DNA of 64,000 nt from CAVSXS01 sp963767715 (GTDB taxonomy: Bacteria > Chloroflexota > Ktedonobacteria > Ktedonobacterales > Ktedonobacteraceae). Location: the NCBI GenBank assembly GCA_963767715.1, contig CAVYFA010000001.1, forward strand, positions 434,001-498,000, read 5' to 3'. The notes beneath the pieces were generated by a model. The model did not search any database and was not told where the DNA came from. It was given only the letters and a program-made list of their open reading frames with translations. The position numbers and the translations under genes were made by a program. Positions 1 to 8,635 of this stretch are shown here, one piece after another; the stretch's first letter is position 1; each line of letters opens with the position of its first letter.

Positions 1-134
1 GCTAGTATCCTGGATATTCTCGCGCGCAACACAAAAGGCTGTGATAGAATTGCAACCATCTCATACTTCAAAGTATGTCATGAGATGTTAAGATATTTCA
101 ACAGGCCTTCTTTGGAAAGAATTTCTAAGTAGCA

Positions 135-1307
135 ATGCGAGAGCAGCAACGAAGTTCGCGCAACGATCAGCATCCTCGGGGCAGACGCCTCTCCCCGCTC
201 ACGCGCATCATTATCTTCTTGCCTCTAGCGCTCCTACTCTTCGCCTACGCACGGACATGGGATATCTTGCCGTGGAACGCTGCCCAACCAATTGACATCT
301 TGCCGTGGGACGCTGCTCAATCGCTTGCCGCGCAGTCTCTGGTTGTTTCAAAGTCAGTAGCCTTCACGGAAGTGAAGGCCTCGGGACCCACCTTTTCGCG
401 TTCCTGGTATATTGAGAGCGCTGCTTCTACAGCGATAGGAGATATGCAGACGCTGGCGCAGGACGATGTGCAATGGACAATGAAGAGCCAGCAGTGTGAC
501 GGAAGGCATTATGCCAGTTTCGTCCTGCTTGATTTCGGTGAGCCTCATACCTGGAATGGCATCTACGGTACCTATACGGTGAACACCAACATATTCTGGT
601 CCGATAGTGATATTGCCGCCGCCGCTCAGTACTACCTGATGAGCTGGCACGCGGTTTCCCCGGCCTGCCGCCTCAAGCTCGCGATTGGACTGAGCAATCA
701 TCATCAATGCGCCTATGATGGCGCTGCTTGTCAGATTCCAGAGGTAGGGATGCGATGGGCAGAGATGATAAACAGCTTGAATAGCTGGATACGAAGTCAG
801 GGCTACGACCAGCAACTGCAAGTCTGGGGAGCCTACGATGCCGAAACCACCTGGGATGGAGCGGACAGAACTCGCCAGTTTGTGGACGGTTTTACCGCAC
901 AGGACGCGTTTCATGTCCCGCTCGTGGATTTTGGTGATATGCGGCAGGGAGACCCGCTGGTCGATCCAGATACGGGTCAACCTGAACAACGGTGGACCGA
1001 TGCGGACAGGTATTATATGGCATGGAATGCGCCATACGATATCTCGTTACCAGAGATCTACGATCCCAATGACCTCTGGGATTGGGTGCGGCTCCAGCAG
1101 AACGACCCGACGATGCACTTCCTCGGCATCATGACCGAAGCCTGCACATCAGGGCAAAACCTTGCGCCGACCGATCCAAGAGTGGACTGTGGCTCGATCT
1201 TCAATGGCTACGGCTACGCTCCGGACACAGCATTCTTTCAACTGAAGCAAAACATGCTACAGCAAGCCCCGTTGTACTATGTTACCAGCATGCCGGTACC
1301 ATATTAG
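135..1307 (+). CDS. Secreted or membrane-anchored protein of unknown function
   Basis: A 390-residue protein with a basic N-terminus and one hydrophobic segment (about residues 24-40, IIIFLPLALLLFAYA), consistent with a signal anchor. Right after it a short motif, DILPWxAAQ, occurs twice in tandem (about residues 43-62). The rest is soluble, rich in Trp, Tyr and Asp, with several cysteines that could form disulfides outside the cell. Stretches such as VWGAYDAETTW and FLGIMTEACTSG suggest an alpha/beta, possibly TIM-barrel-like, domain, but I recognise no family. No strong Shine-Dalgarno precedes the ATG. It stands alone; the next gene is convergent. Confidence 0.65.
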   Translation: MREQQRSSRNDQHPRGRRLSPLTRIIIFLPLALLLFAYARTWDILPWNAAQPIDILPWDAAQSLAAQSLVVSKSVAFTEVKASGPTFSRSWYIESAASTAIGDMQTLAQDDVQWTMKSQQCDGRHYASFVLLDFGEPHTWNGIYGTYTVNTNIFWSDSDIAAAAQYYLMSWHAVSPACRLKLAIGLSNHHQCAYDGAACQIPEVGMRWAEMINSLNSWIRSQGYDQQLQVWGAYDAETTWDGADRTRQFVDGFTAQDAFHVPLVDFGDMRQGDPLVDPDTGQPEQRWTDADRYYMAWNAPYDISLPEIYDPNDLWDWVRLQQNDPTMHFLGIMTEACTSGQNLAPTDPRVDCGSIFNGYGYAPDTAFFQLKQNMLQQAPLYYVTSMPVPY

Positions 1308-1539
1308 GTGGGTACTCACAAAACCGTTGGTGTGGCGCATTATCCCAGAAGTCAAACTTGCTTTCAATAGTGGACTTGTAAAAAATGGATGCGTGCCAGA
1401 AAGAATATTTTGGGCCCGATAAAGCCGCCTGAGAAGGGGCTTCAGGCAGGTACCGATGATCATTTACCGCTCAAAATGAGCGGTAAATTTCCAGGATATT
1501 CGCCGCGACAGGCTTGCTTCGATAGAAGCGACGATGACC
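1308..1539. other. Intergenic stretch with a perfect hairpin
   Basis: There is no gene here that I can support. The stretch holds a 12-bp perfect inverted repeat with a 3-nt loop (1462-1488, listed separately), then leads into a gene remnant. Confidence 0.5.
1462..1488. terminator. Perfect 12-bp hairpin, possible terminator
   Basis: ATTTACCGCTCA (1462-1473) is exactly complementary to TGAGCGGTAAAT (1477-1488), with an AAA loop. It lies between convergent genes, but there is no long T-tract on either side, so bidirectional termination is only a guess. Confidence 0.35.
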
Positions 1540-1678
1540 ACTCCCTGGCCGCCAGGCTCTTCAATTGCTCGACGACCGCGACATTGCGTTGGAAATTTTC
1601 GCCGTGGAAGTCCTTACTCTTGCTCCGCCAGTCATCCACCGCGAAGGTCGTCTGTGGCGTGAACGATCCGCCTTCATT
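1540..1678 (-). pseudogene. Aldo/keto reductase remnant (C-terminal part)
   Basis: On the minus strand an uninterrupted stretch reads TPQTTFAVDDWRSKSKDF followed by HGENFQRNVAVVEQLKSLA. This resembles the segment of aldo/keto reductases where a DDWR motif precedes the NFxRN(L/V)xxVExLKxLA helix. No start and no catalytic region are present, so it is a fragment. It lies directly downstream of the dehydrogenase gene, on the same strand. Confidence 0.45.
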
Positions 1679-2589
1679 CTTGTGAACTTGTAGACAAGCC
1701 GGCCAATTCCTCCATGAACTGGATCATGATGGAAAAATCCGCATCCATCCCTTTTGCCATGGCAGCGGTGTACATCTGCTGGGCAGCCGCCGTGGCCGGC
1801 ATGGACACGGATGCATCATAGGCCTGGCTCAACACCAGGCTAAAATCTTTGTGCATGAGCGAGAGGGCAAAGTTCGTGGGATACTGCTCTCGCCTGACAT
1901 TCTCCAGTTTGGACTTCTGACCGGGGGTGAGCACAGCCGTCTGCCCAAGGACATCGAGCAGTAATCCCTTCTCTACTCCCGCCTTTTCACCCAGAGCAAG
2001 CGCTTCGGCCAGGGCTTGCATGCCCAGGCCCAGCAGGGTATTGACCACCAGCTTCATCGTCGTCCCCATGCCGCTTGCGCCCATATAGAAGCTGTTTTGG
2101 CCCAGGACGTCCAATATGGGTTTGCACTGTTGATAGGTCTTTTGCTCGCCGCCCACGAAGATCACCAGGCTGCCTTGCTCCACTTGTGGCACACTGCCCG
2201 AGACGGCAGCATCGATCATCGAGACGCCTTGCTCCTTCGCCGCCTGGAAGAGACGGCGTGAGGCGTCGGGAGACACGGTACTCAGATCGATGATGACTGA
2301 GCCAGCATGCACGCCGGCAAGCGCGCCATCAGGACCAAACATCACGTCGTGCTGGGCCTCGTCATTCGTTACGCAGGCCATCACGACCTGGCAGTTGGCA
2401 GCCAGTTCTTTGGGCGTCTGGGCGACCTGCGCTCCCCGCTGTCCCATCTCCTGGGCCTTCTCCATCGTACGATCAAATACGGTCACCGGGTAACCGGCAT
2501 CGAGCAGCCTCTGAGATCATATGACTGCCCATGTGCCCCATACCAATGAAGCCAATGCCTGGTTTCAACTTGTTGCTTTGTGTGTTCAT
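1674..2589 (-). CDS. NAD(P)-dependent 3-hydroxyisobutyrate-type dehydrogenase (frameshifted near 2516)
   Basis: This belongs to the beta-hydroxyacid dehydrogenase family (6-phosphogluconate dehydrogenase NAD-binding fold), about 304 residues, the usual length. The true start is the ATG at 2589, which has AGGAAT just upstream; it gives the Rossmann motif GFIGMGHMGSHM. One extra base near 2516 then breaks the frame. Removing it restores GHMGSHMSQRLLDAGYPV and joins the downstream frame TVFDRTMEKAQEMG. Later motifs are intact: the substrate-binding segment DAAVSGSVPQVEQGSL and the conserved lysine region GMGTTMKLVVNTLLG. Substrate cannot be told from sequence. Either a sequencing error or a recent null allele. 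Confidence 0.85.
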
Positions 2590-2626
2590 CACAATTCCTC
2601 TTTCTGTAACAGAACCAAACGAAACA

Positions 2627-3619
2627 CTATCGAAATGTGCCTTGGAGAGGATGCTGCTGGAAAAAAGACCTGATCAGGGCCGAAGCGCTGAGGGAAGACC
2701 CAGCAGTTCCTCCTGGCTTTTTGAAAGTAACGTGAGGCCATGTATGGCCTTCCCATGAAATACGATACTGTATAACGGTTGCATTTCCCCGGCAGTTTGT
2801 CCACTCCAGTCCTATCACGTTGGCCTGTTTGTAGAAAACCGTTGGCCCCGTGGTGCAGCCATCACGCGTTGCCCACCCCTGCAGCCATGTGAGAACGGGA
2901 GGGTATCGCTTCCTGGCGCTGCCGTTGTAGGGTACGAGCCGGTCAGCCGTCCCATGAAACTCAAGCAGAGGTACAGGTCGTACAGGATGACAGCCTCCCG
3001 GGTAGGGAGGGTACGACCCGGAGACAGGAGCGAATGCGGCCAGGCGTCCTGCCAGGGTACACGCCAGGACATTCGTCATACCTCCGCCATTCGAAAAACC
3101 CGTAGCATAGATGCGGAGTGGGTCGATGCAGAGGATGCTCTGCAGGTGATTGAGTAGATCGCTGACAAACAGGACATCGTTCACCCGCGGGCTGTTGAGC
3201 GCCCCTGTAGCCCAGCCGGTCTGTCCATCGGGGCCGACAAGTCCTTGAGGGTAGACGGCGATAAAGCCTTGTTGATCTGCGAGGAGAGACATGCCTGATC
3301 GACGTTCTTGCTGGGCGGCATTACTACCGTGACCATGAAAGCTCAAGACCAGCGCTTCACTAGAATTTGCTCGATAGCCAGATGGGACGTGCAGGAGGTA
3401 GGTGCGCACCAATCTGTCCGAGAAGACCTCCTCGTAAACGCTGCTCCCTGGTGACGTCGGCGCAGATTTCCCGCATCCTGCACTTCTGATTGGTGTCGTG
3501 ATAACCGTTATTTCTTGCGAAGGAGACGAAGACGGTGAACCACAACTCGCGGCGAGCAGCGCGCAAAGTGCCCCAACGATACACCACAAATTTGTACCCA
3601 CCTTAGACATGTTGTGCAT
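2627..3619 (-). CDS. Lipoprotein esterase of the PHB depolymerase / feruloyl esterase (LpqC-like) family
   Basis: An exported alpha/beta hydrolase of about 330 residues. The N-terminus is a lipoprotein signal with the lipobox LLAASC (Cys near residue 27), so it should be anchored outside the membrane. The oxyanion-hole region LSFHGHGSNA, the nucleophile elbow GFSNGG, the acid region HGTADRLVPY and the final SWEGHTWPH histidine form the expected catalytic set. The ATG at 3619 has AAGGA at good spacing; a GTG one codon upstream is also open. Family members hydrolyse polyesters or aromatic esters. The exact substrate is not predictable. Confidence 0.85.
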   Translation of the reverse strand: MHNMSKVGTNLWCIVGALCALLAASCGSPSSSPSQEITVITTPIRSAGCGKSAPTSPGSSVYEEVFSDRLVRTYLLHVPSGYRANSSEALVLSFHGHGSNAAQQERRSGMSLLADQQGFIAVYPQGLVGPDGQTGWATGALNSPRVNDVLFVSDLLNHLQSILCIDPLRIYATGFSNGGGMTNVLACTLAGRLAAFAPVSGSYPPYPGGCHPVRPVPLLEFHGTADRLVPYNGSARKRYPPVLTWLQGWATRDGCTTGPTVFYKQANVIGLEWTNCRGNATVIQYRISWEGHTWPHVTFKKPGGTAGSSLSASALIRSFFQQHPLQGTFR

Positions 3620-4392
3620 CACCTGATTCCTTCTGTTGCACTTTCCGTGAGCGGCTGAACCATTCGTGCAATGCCATGGTATCCCATGGCGAATGCCAGT
3701 GGGCCGACCGTCCCACCAGGTGGCTCAAGACGGGAGTTTTCATGAGCAGAATACTGATCAAAGCTGTCCTGAGACTCTGCCACAATATGCCACACTCCTG
3801 AAGAGGCCAACGAGCCCTGCTGTAGATAGCGATAATCAACATATAAGAAGAGGACTTGCAGGGCAAAGCTGATACTCAGCGTCCTCCAGGGGTGTTTCTG
3901 TATGTACCTCAAAAAGAGCAGGAACAACGGCAGCACAAGATATAATTGCAGCGTGAGCAGGATGTAGTAGAGCTGGTACGATGCATTGCCCGTGAGAATA
4001 TTATACAGCGCCAGTTTGGCAAATGCTCCTGGCGAATGCTGTGAAGTGTTCACCCAGGTGTAGGCGATGCTCCAGAGGCAGTAGGGCAAGAGCACCCCTA
4101 TGCTACGCTTCGCCCAGCATCGCTTTCCTGAGAAGGGCCTTCCAAAGTAGACGGAGGTGATGAGGCCATTTTGCACCTGTAATCCCGTTGTGGTATGATT
4201 GAGAAACTGGGTGAAAGCCAGCACATGCACAGCAACAACCGTTACGGCTGTGCCCGGGCGCAAGAGGTCGAGTTCATAAATGTATGGCCGGCAGATACGC
4301 AGCGAGACGCTTACAGGCAGGCCTGCTGAGCCTGGCTTGTGCCGCCCCGGCGGCATTGGATTGGCGGTTACCTCACTGGCCGCCTCGCTCAA
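3619..4392 (-). pseudogene. Acyltransferase-3 family membrane protein, decayed
   Basis: The reading matches the multi-TM acyltransferase-3 (OafA/WecH-like) family: an N-terminal LDLLRxxTVVAVHVLAF helix, then RSIGVLLPYCLWSIAYTWV and YYILLTLQLYLVLPLFLLFL. It is damaged. The segment that normally forms the second TM helix, between about residues 80 and 90, is missing. Near the C-terminus the reading leaves the frame and returns: ILLMKTPVLSHLVG lies in another frame (about 3725-3765) and GTVGPLAFAMGYHGIA returns to the first, as if two compensating indels had occurred. It ends next to the esterase gene on the same strand. Confidence 0.65.
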
Positions 4393-4417
4393 GCTGTAGG
4401 TCTCGATCAGCGGGAGG

Positions 4418-4590
4418 TCAAACTTCGAGTGACGACCTGAGCAGCAAAAGCCACAGAGAAGCCCTGCGCTTCTTCGTGCTGTTCCACAAACAGCATGTCT
4501 GGCCTGTACATACTGACCGCTCGTGCGCGTTCTTCCTCTGCGGCATCGGGAGCCAGGGGAACGAGCATATGCCCACCAGTCAGAGCACTA
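4418..4590 (-). pseudogene. Truncated 3' end of an unidentified gene, cut by the miniature IS
   Basis: A minus-strand frame stays open from the edge of the miniature element at 4590 to a TGA at 4418. It reads ALTGGHMLVPLAPDAAEEE, then RARAVSMYRPDMLFVEQHEE and AQGFSVAFAAQVVTRSLTSR. Composition looks coding, but I do not recognise the family. The open frame stops exactly where the inverted repeat begins, which suggests the element inserted into this gene. Confidence 0.35.
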
Positions 4591-4896
4591 AGTACAGGCT
4601 ATCATAAATGCGCTCCGCGTTTCTGTTCGAGCTTCTGAACGGTGTAGGTCCAGTTAATCGGTTGAGCCGTTTGATTGTATTAGGCGATATAGTCCGTGAG
4701 AGCGGTTTCCAAGGCCGTGGTCGTGACGAAGTGGTTGGGTTGCAAACATTTGCGTTGGAGCAGGCTGAACCAGATTTCGATCTGATCCAACCAGGAGGCA
4801 TTGCTGGGATCTCGCATGTGTATCACCTCCCAGCCCCAGTCTAATCCGTCTCAAGCTGATTGTCAAACTCGGAGCAAACTTATGATAGCCTGTACT
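4591..4896 (-). mobile_element. 306-bp miniature element derived from an IS630-family transposon
   Basis: AGTACAGGCTATCATAA (4591-4607) is repeated exactly, inverted, at 4880-4896, giving 17-bp terminal inverted repeats. Inside, on the minus strand, an ATG (near 4817) opens MRDPSNASWLDQIEIWF and continues as the C-terminus of an IS630 DDE transposase (SLLQRKCLQPNHF, TALETALTDYIA). A TAA follows, then NQTAQPINWTYTVQKLEQKR, the usual final segment. The 5' leader of the IS is thus fused to the last part of the transposase gene, a typical internally deleted, non-autonomous derivative. TA dinucleotides, the IS630 target, lie at both edges. It sits just upstream of the molybdenum protein gene. Confidence 0.8.
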
Positions 4897-4941
4897 AAGG
4901 AAGAGTAGGAGCAAAGCGAAAGAAGAGCAGGAGGTCAGGAC

Positions 4942-5553
4942 ATGAGTGAAGGTTTCTTCTCGCGGGGGTTCCGCGGTCGCCGCCAGCCGAGCGACACAAG
5001 CGGAAGAATCCCGCCGGGCCAATATCTGGAGCGCGGCTTTCCCGTCCTTTCGGCGGGACCGACGCCCCATACACCGCTTTCATCCTGGGATTTCTCCGTC
5101 ATTGGGGAGGTCGATCAGCCCAAACGCTGGAGTTGGGACGAATTTCGCGCTCTGCCGCGCGAGACGGTGACGAAGGACATCCACTGCGTGACGAAGTGGT
5201 CCAAGCTGGACACGCACTGGGAAGGCGTCTCCTTCGATACCCTGCTGGCACAGGTCGAGACCAGCGCCAGCTATGTGGTCGCCTTTTCCGATGGGGGCTA
5301 TACCACCAACCTGCCCATGGAAGAGGTGCTGAATGGACAGGCCTGGGTGGTCGACACGTATGAAGGGCAAGCACTGGAGCCTCAACACGGCGGCCCGGCA
5401 CGCTTACTGGTGCCTCACCTCTACTTCTGGAAGAGCGCCAAGTGGGTGCGCGGCCTGCGCCTGGTCGATGAGGATGAACCGGGCTTCTGGGAGTCGCTTG
5501 GCTACAACAATCACGGTGATCCATGGAAAGAAGAACGCTACCAGGGCGACTGA
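4942..5553 (+). CDS. Sulfite-oxidase-like molybdopterin oxidoreductase, cytoplasmic
   Basis: A 203-residue protein made almost only of the SUOX-type molybdopterin-binding domain. The molybdenum-ligating cysteine is expected at the Cys of IHCVTKWSKLDTHWEG; later family motifs include SDGGYTTNLPMEE, HGGPARLLVPHLYFWKSAKW and the C-terminal GLRLVDEDEPGFWE. There is no twin-arginine or Sec signal and no dimerisation domain, so it differs from periplasmic MsrP and true sulfite oxidase and should act in the cytoplasm. It overlaps the flavin reductase gene by 31 nt, which suggests that reductase is its electron partner. A possible SD, AGGAGG, lies at 4929-4934. Confidence 0.85.
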   Translation: MSEGFFSRGFRGRRQPSDTSGRIPPGQYLERGFPVLSAGPTPHTPLSSWDFSVIGEVDQPKRWSWDEFRALPRETVTKDIHCVTKWSKLDTHWEGVSFDTLLAQVETSASYVVAFSDGGYTTNLPMEEVLNGQAWVVDTYEGQALEPQHGGPARLLVPHLYFWKSAKWVRGLRLVDEDEPGFWESLGYNNHGDPWKEERYQGD

Positions 5554-6281
5554 GCTGGCAACTTGGTGAGGTGGTGGCTACACGGCCAGAAACGGCACGG
5601 ACGAAGAGCATCACGCTGGCCCTCCCTACCTGGATGGGGCATCGAGCGGGCCAGCACGTCGATGTGCGCCTGACGGCCGAAGACGGCTACCAGGCTGAGC
5701 GCAGCTATTCCATCGCCTCGCCTCCCGAGGAGGCACCACACGTGACGCTCACCGTTGAACGGCTCGATGACGGTGAGGTCTCACCGTACCTCACCGATGA
5801 ACTGCACGTCGGTGACAAACTGGAACTGCGCGGTCCGATCGGAGGCTACTTCGTCTGGGAGGCGCAGATGGGCGGTCCACTTCTGCTGGTGGCCGGTGGG
5901 TCGGGCATTGTGCCCTTGATGGCCATGCTGCGTCACCGTGCCGCTGTGGGCAGCAGCGTGGCGACGCGCTTGCTCTATTCGTCGCGTACCTACGACGATA
6001 TCATCTACCGTGACGAACTCGACCGCCTGGTCAAGAGCAGCACGATGCTCGAGGTGGTGCAAACGCTGACGCGCGGGCACCCGCTCGGATGGACGGGCTA
6101 TACCCGCCGCATCGATTCCCAGATGCTACGCGAGGTGGCGTGGCCAGTCGAGCAGCGTCCGCTGACGTTTATCTGTGGCCCTACCCCATTCGTCGAAACG
6201 GCCGCGGCAAGTATGGTGGAACTGGGAAATGAACCAGGACGCATCAAGACGGAACGCTTTGGACCGACAGGAGAAACATGA
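5523..6281 (+). CDS. Ferredoxin-NAD(P) reductase-type FAD oxidoreductase
   Basis: A 252-residue two-domain reductase. The FAD-binding barrel (about residues 10-105) has the RxYS motif in ERSYSIASPP. The NAD-binding domain starts at LLVAGGSGIVPLMAMLR and ends with FICGPTPFVETAAASM. No iron-sulfur domain is attached, so electrons probably pass straight to a partner. The start ATG lies inside the end of the molybdoprotein gene, and its stop overlaps the next ATG by 4 nt, so the three genes are translationally coupled. The likely role is to pass electrons from NAD(P)H to the Mo protein. Confidence 0.87.
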   Translation: MERRTLPGRLSWQLGEVVATRPETARTKSITLALPTWMGHRAGQHVDVRLTAEDGYQAERSYSIASPPEEAPHVTLTVERLDDGEVSPYLTDELHVGDKLELRGPIGGYFVWEAQMGGPLLLVAGGSGIVPLMAMLRHRAAVGSSVATRLLYSSRTYDDIIYRDELDRLVKSSTMLEVVQTLTRGHPLGWTGYTRRIDSQMLREVAWPVEQRPLTFICGPTPFVETAAASMVELGNEPGRIKTERFGPTGET

Positions 6282-6550
6282 TGGAGCAAAAACTGGATGG
6301 CAACGCTGCCGCGGGTATGCTGCAAGCGATCTTCCCCTTTGAAATGACACTCGTACAGGCCACCTGTACGGGCTGCGGCACCACCAATGCGATTGGTGCA
6401 ACCGCCGCATACATGCATGGCATGGGAACGGTGATCCGCTGCCCCTCCTGCGACACGGCGCTCATCCGCGTGGCGCAGGTGAAGGGACGCTACTTCCTGG
6501 ATATGCGGGGCGTGCGCGTCCTCCAGATCAACGCCGAGGCCGAGTCCTAA
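6278..6550 (+). CDS. Zinc-ribbon protein of the DUF6510 type
   Basis: A 90-residue protein with two CxxC knuckles (TCTGCG near residue 31 and RCPSCD near residue 54), expected to bind one Zn ion. The overall pattern, with a leading helix and a C-terminal LDMRGVRVLQI, fits the small family I know as DUF6510. That family is often found beside sulfite-oxidase-like and flavin reductase genes. It could be a maturation or electron-transfer helper for the Mo enzyme, but that is inference from position. ATG overlaps the previous stop (ATGATGGA). Confidence 0.75.
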   Translation: MMEQKLDGNAAAGMLQAIFPFEMTLVQATCTGCGTTNAIGATAAYMHGMGTVIRCPSCDTALIRVAQVKGRYFLDMRGVRVLQINAEAES

Positions 6551-6594
6551 CACCTGGTCACTCTGCCTGGCGTTTAGTTATAGGAGGACTACCA

Positions 6595-7509
6595 ATGCAT
6601 GTGGCACAAAGTGGCATCTTCGCCCTTGGGACGGGCTCGCACTCCTATCTGGAGTTCGATTTGATTGAGTCTGCCGACCACCTCGCGCTAGTAAAGGCAA
6701 TTGCCAATCTGCGGGAACCCCGCACCACGACCGGAGGAGTCAACCTGGTGGCCGGATTTCGGCCTTCGCTCTGGAGGCGCGTGGCACCCCAGGAGATGCC
6801 TGCAGGAGTCACGGACTTCGAGCAGGAGGTGCGCGGGGTCGATGGCTACACGATGCCGGCCACCCAGCATGACCTGTGGCTCTGGGTGGCGGGTCATGCC
6901 TACGATAAGGTCTTTGATGTGACCAAAGAGGCGGTGCAAGCGCTTGCACCACTGGCCACCCTTGCGCTGGAAGTAGCAGGGTGGACCTACCGTGAGGATC
7001 GGGATTTAACCGGCTTCATCGACGGCACCGAGAATCCCAGTCTCTCAGAGGCGCCCGAAGTGGTCTTGATCCCCGATGGCTCTCCCGGCGCGGGAGGGAG
7101 CGTGGTGCTGGTGCAGAAGTGGACGCACGATGCAGCCGCTTTTGAGGCGCTTCCAATCGCGGAACAAGAGAAGGTCATCGGGCGGACGAAGGATACGAGC
7201 GTCGAACTGACTGAAGAGGTAAGCGGCCCAACGTCGCATGTCTCGCGCACAACGATCGAAGAAAACGGAGTCGAGCAACACATCTTCCGCCGCAATACCC
7301 CGTTCGGCACGGCCACCGAGCATGGGACGATGTTCATCGGTTTCAGCAGTGACCAGCAGCGCCTGGTCCGCATGCTTGCACGCATGGCGGGAGCCGAGGA
7401 TGGCATCCGTGATGCCCTGACCAGGTACACGACGGCGGTCAGCGGAGCCTACTACTTCATCCCCTCGGTCGAGGCCCTACGCCGGTTTGCCTCCCCGGAC
7501 GACGAATGA
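6595..7509 (+). CDS. DyP-type heme peroxidase
   Basis: A 304-residue dye-decolorising peroxidase. The signature GxxDG appears as TGFIDGTENPS with the catalytic Asp, the proximal heme His is in PTSHVSRTT, and the distal Arg is in IFRRNTPFG. There is no signal peptide, so it is a cytoplasmic or encapsulin-independent form. A clear AGGAGG lies upstream of the ATG and the gap to the zinc-ribbon gene is only 44 nt, so it is probably in the same operon. It would use H2O2 to oxidise an unknown organic substrate. Confidence 0.9.
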   Translation: MHVAQSGIFALGTGSHSYLEFDLIESADHLALVKAIANLREPRTTTGGVNLVAGFRPSLWRRVAPQEMPAGVTDFEQEVRGVDGYTMPATQHDLWLWVAGHAYDKVFDVTKEAVQALAPLATLALEVAGWTYREDRDLTGFIDGTENPSLSEAPEVVLIPDGSPGAGGSVVLVQKWTHDAAAFEALPIAEQEKVIGRTKDTSVELTEEVSGPTSHVSRTTIEENGVEQHIFRRNTPFGTATEHGTMFIGFSSDQQRLVRMLARMAGAEDGIRDALTRYTTAVSGAYYFIPSVEALRRFASPDDE

Positions 7510-7655
7510 ACCAGAGCTGAATACCCGATGGGATTAAAGGGATAGAGGGCAAGCGGCAGATACAACTTGCGGCACATACGAACAGAACAGTATAATAGCA
7601 ACGGCTGAGGTGGAAGGTAGTGCCGGTACACGACAAAGACCAGTGAGGTTCTCTT

Positions 7656-8516
7656 ATGCCGACCGAGTATCCAAGGGAAAAAAGTACCTACGTGATTGAT
7701 CCTGAAAGCGGGGCCGAAACGGCACGCCTGTTGTTTCAGGATGACCTGCTTACCCAGCAGTTGGGTGGGCTGTTTCCGGTAGATGTCGATGAAGCGAGCA
7801 CAAAGCAGGTGCTGGACCTCGCCTGCGGCCCCGGCGGCTGGGCACTCAACGTCGCATACACATACCCTACAATGGAAGTGTACGGCGTCGATATCAGCCA
7901 GGCCTTCGTGCGATACGCCAGCGCGCAGGCCCAGGCACGCCGCCTGGACAACGCCTATTTTCAGGTGATGGATGTGCTAAAGCCGCTTGATTTCGACGAC
8001 GAATCCTTCGATGTGGTGAACGCGCGCCTGCTTTTTGGCTTTATGCCCACGAAAGCGTGGCCGGGTCTGCTCAAGCAATGCCTGCGCCTCCTGCGGCCAG
8101 GCGGCCTGATCTGTCTGACCGAGTGCGAGGTGGGTATCACGAATGGCCCCATCTCCGAGCAACTCAGTCACATGTTCCTACAGGCCATGCAGCGCGCGGG
8201 CATGATCTTTTCACCGGATGCCCGGCACGTTGGAATAACGCCGATGCTGGGCGGACTGCTGCGCGATGCCGGTTTTGTAGATATCCGGCAAAAGGCCGAG
8301 ACGATCGATTATTCAGCCGGCTCGCCCATCCACGACGCCTACTGCGAAAATATCATGGTTGGCTCAAAGCTGGCACAGCCCTTTATGATTAAGATGGGCA
8401 CCACGACGCAGGAAGAGGTCGATCGGCTCTACGAGCAGTGCCTCGAAGAGGTCAGGGGCGAAGGATTTCGCGCCATCTGGTACTACCTGCGCGCCTGGGG
8501 CAGGAAACAGCCGTAG
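7656..8516 (+). CDS. Class I SAM-dependent methyltransferase
   Basis: A 286-residue Rossmann-fold methyltransferase. Motif I is VLDLACGPGGWAL (near residue 51), the acidic ribose-binding residue is in VYGVDISQAFV, motif II is FDVVNARLLFGFMP, and motif III is LLRPGGLICLTECEVG. The C-terminal third is helical. The substrate cannot be assigned. The gene stands alone, with a weak SD (GTGAGG) before the ATG, and is convergent with the R2lox gene. Confidence 0.85.
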   Translation: MPTEYPREKSTYVIDPESGAETARLLFQDDLLTQQLGGLFPVDVDEASTKQVLDLACGPGGWALNVAYTYPTMEVYGVDISQAFVRYASAQAQARRLDNAYFQVMDVLKPLDFDDESFDVVNARLLFGFMPTKAWPGLLKQCLRLLRPGGLICLTECEVGITNGPISEQLSHMFLQAMQRAGMIFSPDARHVGITPMLGGLLRDAGFVDIRQKAETIDYSAGSPIHDAYCENIMVGSKLAQPFMIKMGTTTQEEVDRLYEQCLEEVRGEGFRAIWYYLRAWGRKQP

Positions 8517-8540
8517 CTTGCAGTTCACCGACTCCTTTAC

Positions 8541-8600
8541 TTGAGGACGCGGACGACCTTAAAGGCCCTCTCCACCGCTCTTCCGTCGCGCTCGCCCCTA
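8541..8600. repeat. Dispersed repeat family B copy
   Basis: The pattern GACGCGG-CGACC-A-AAGG followed by a C-rich arm and GCTCGCCCCTAC resembles copies near 42464, 46915, 48170, 52296 and 62895. It lies between convergent genes. Confidence 0.45.
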
Positions 8601-8635
8601 CGGATGCTGATGGACCTTGAGGTCGCCAGGTGGCT

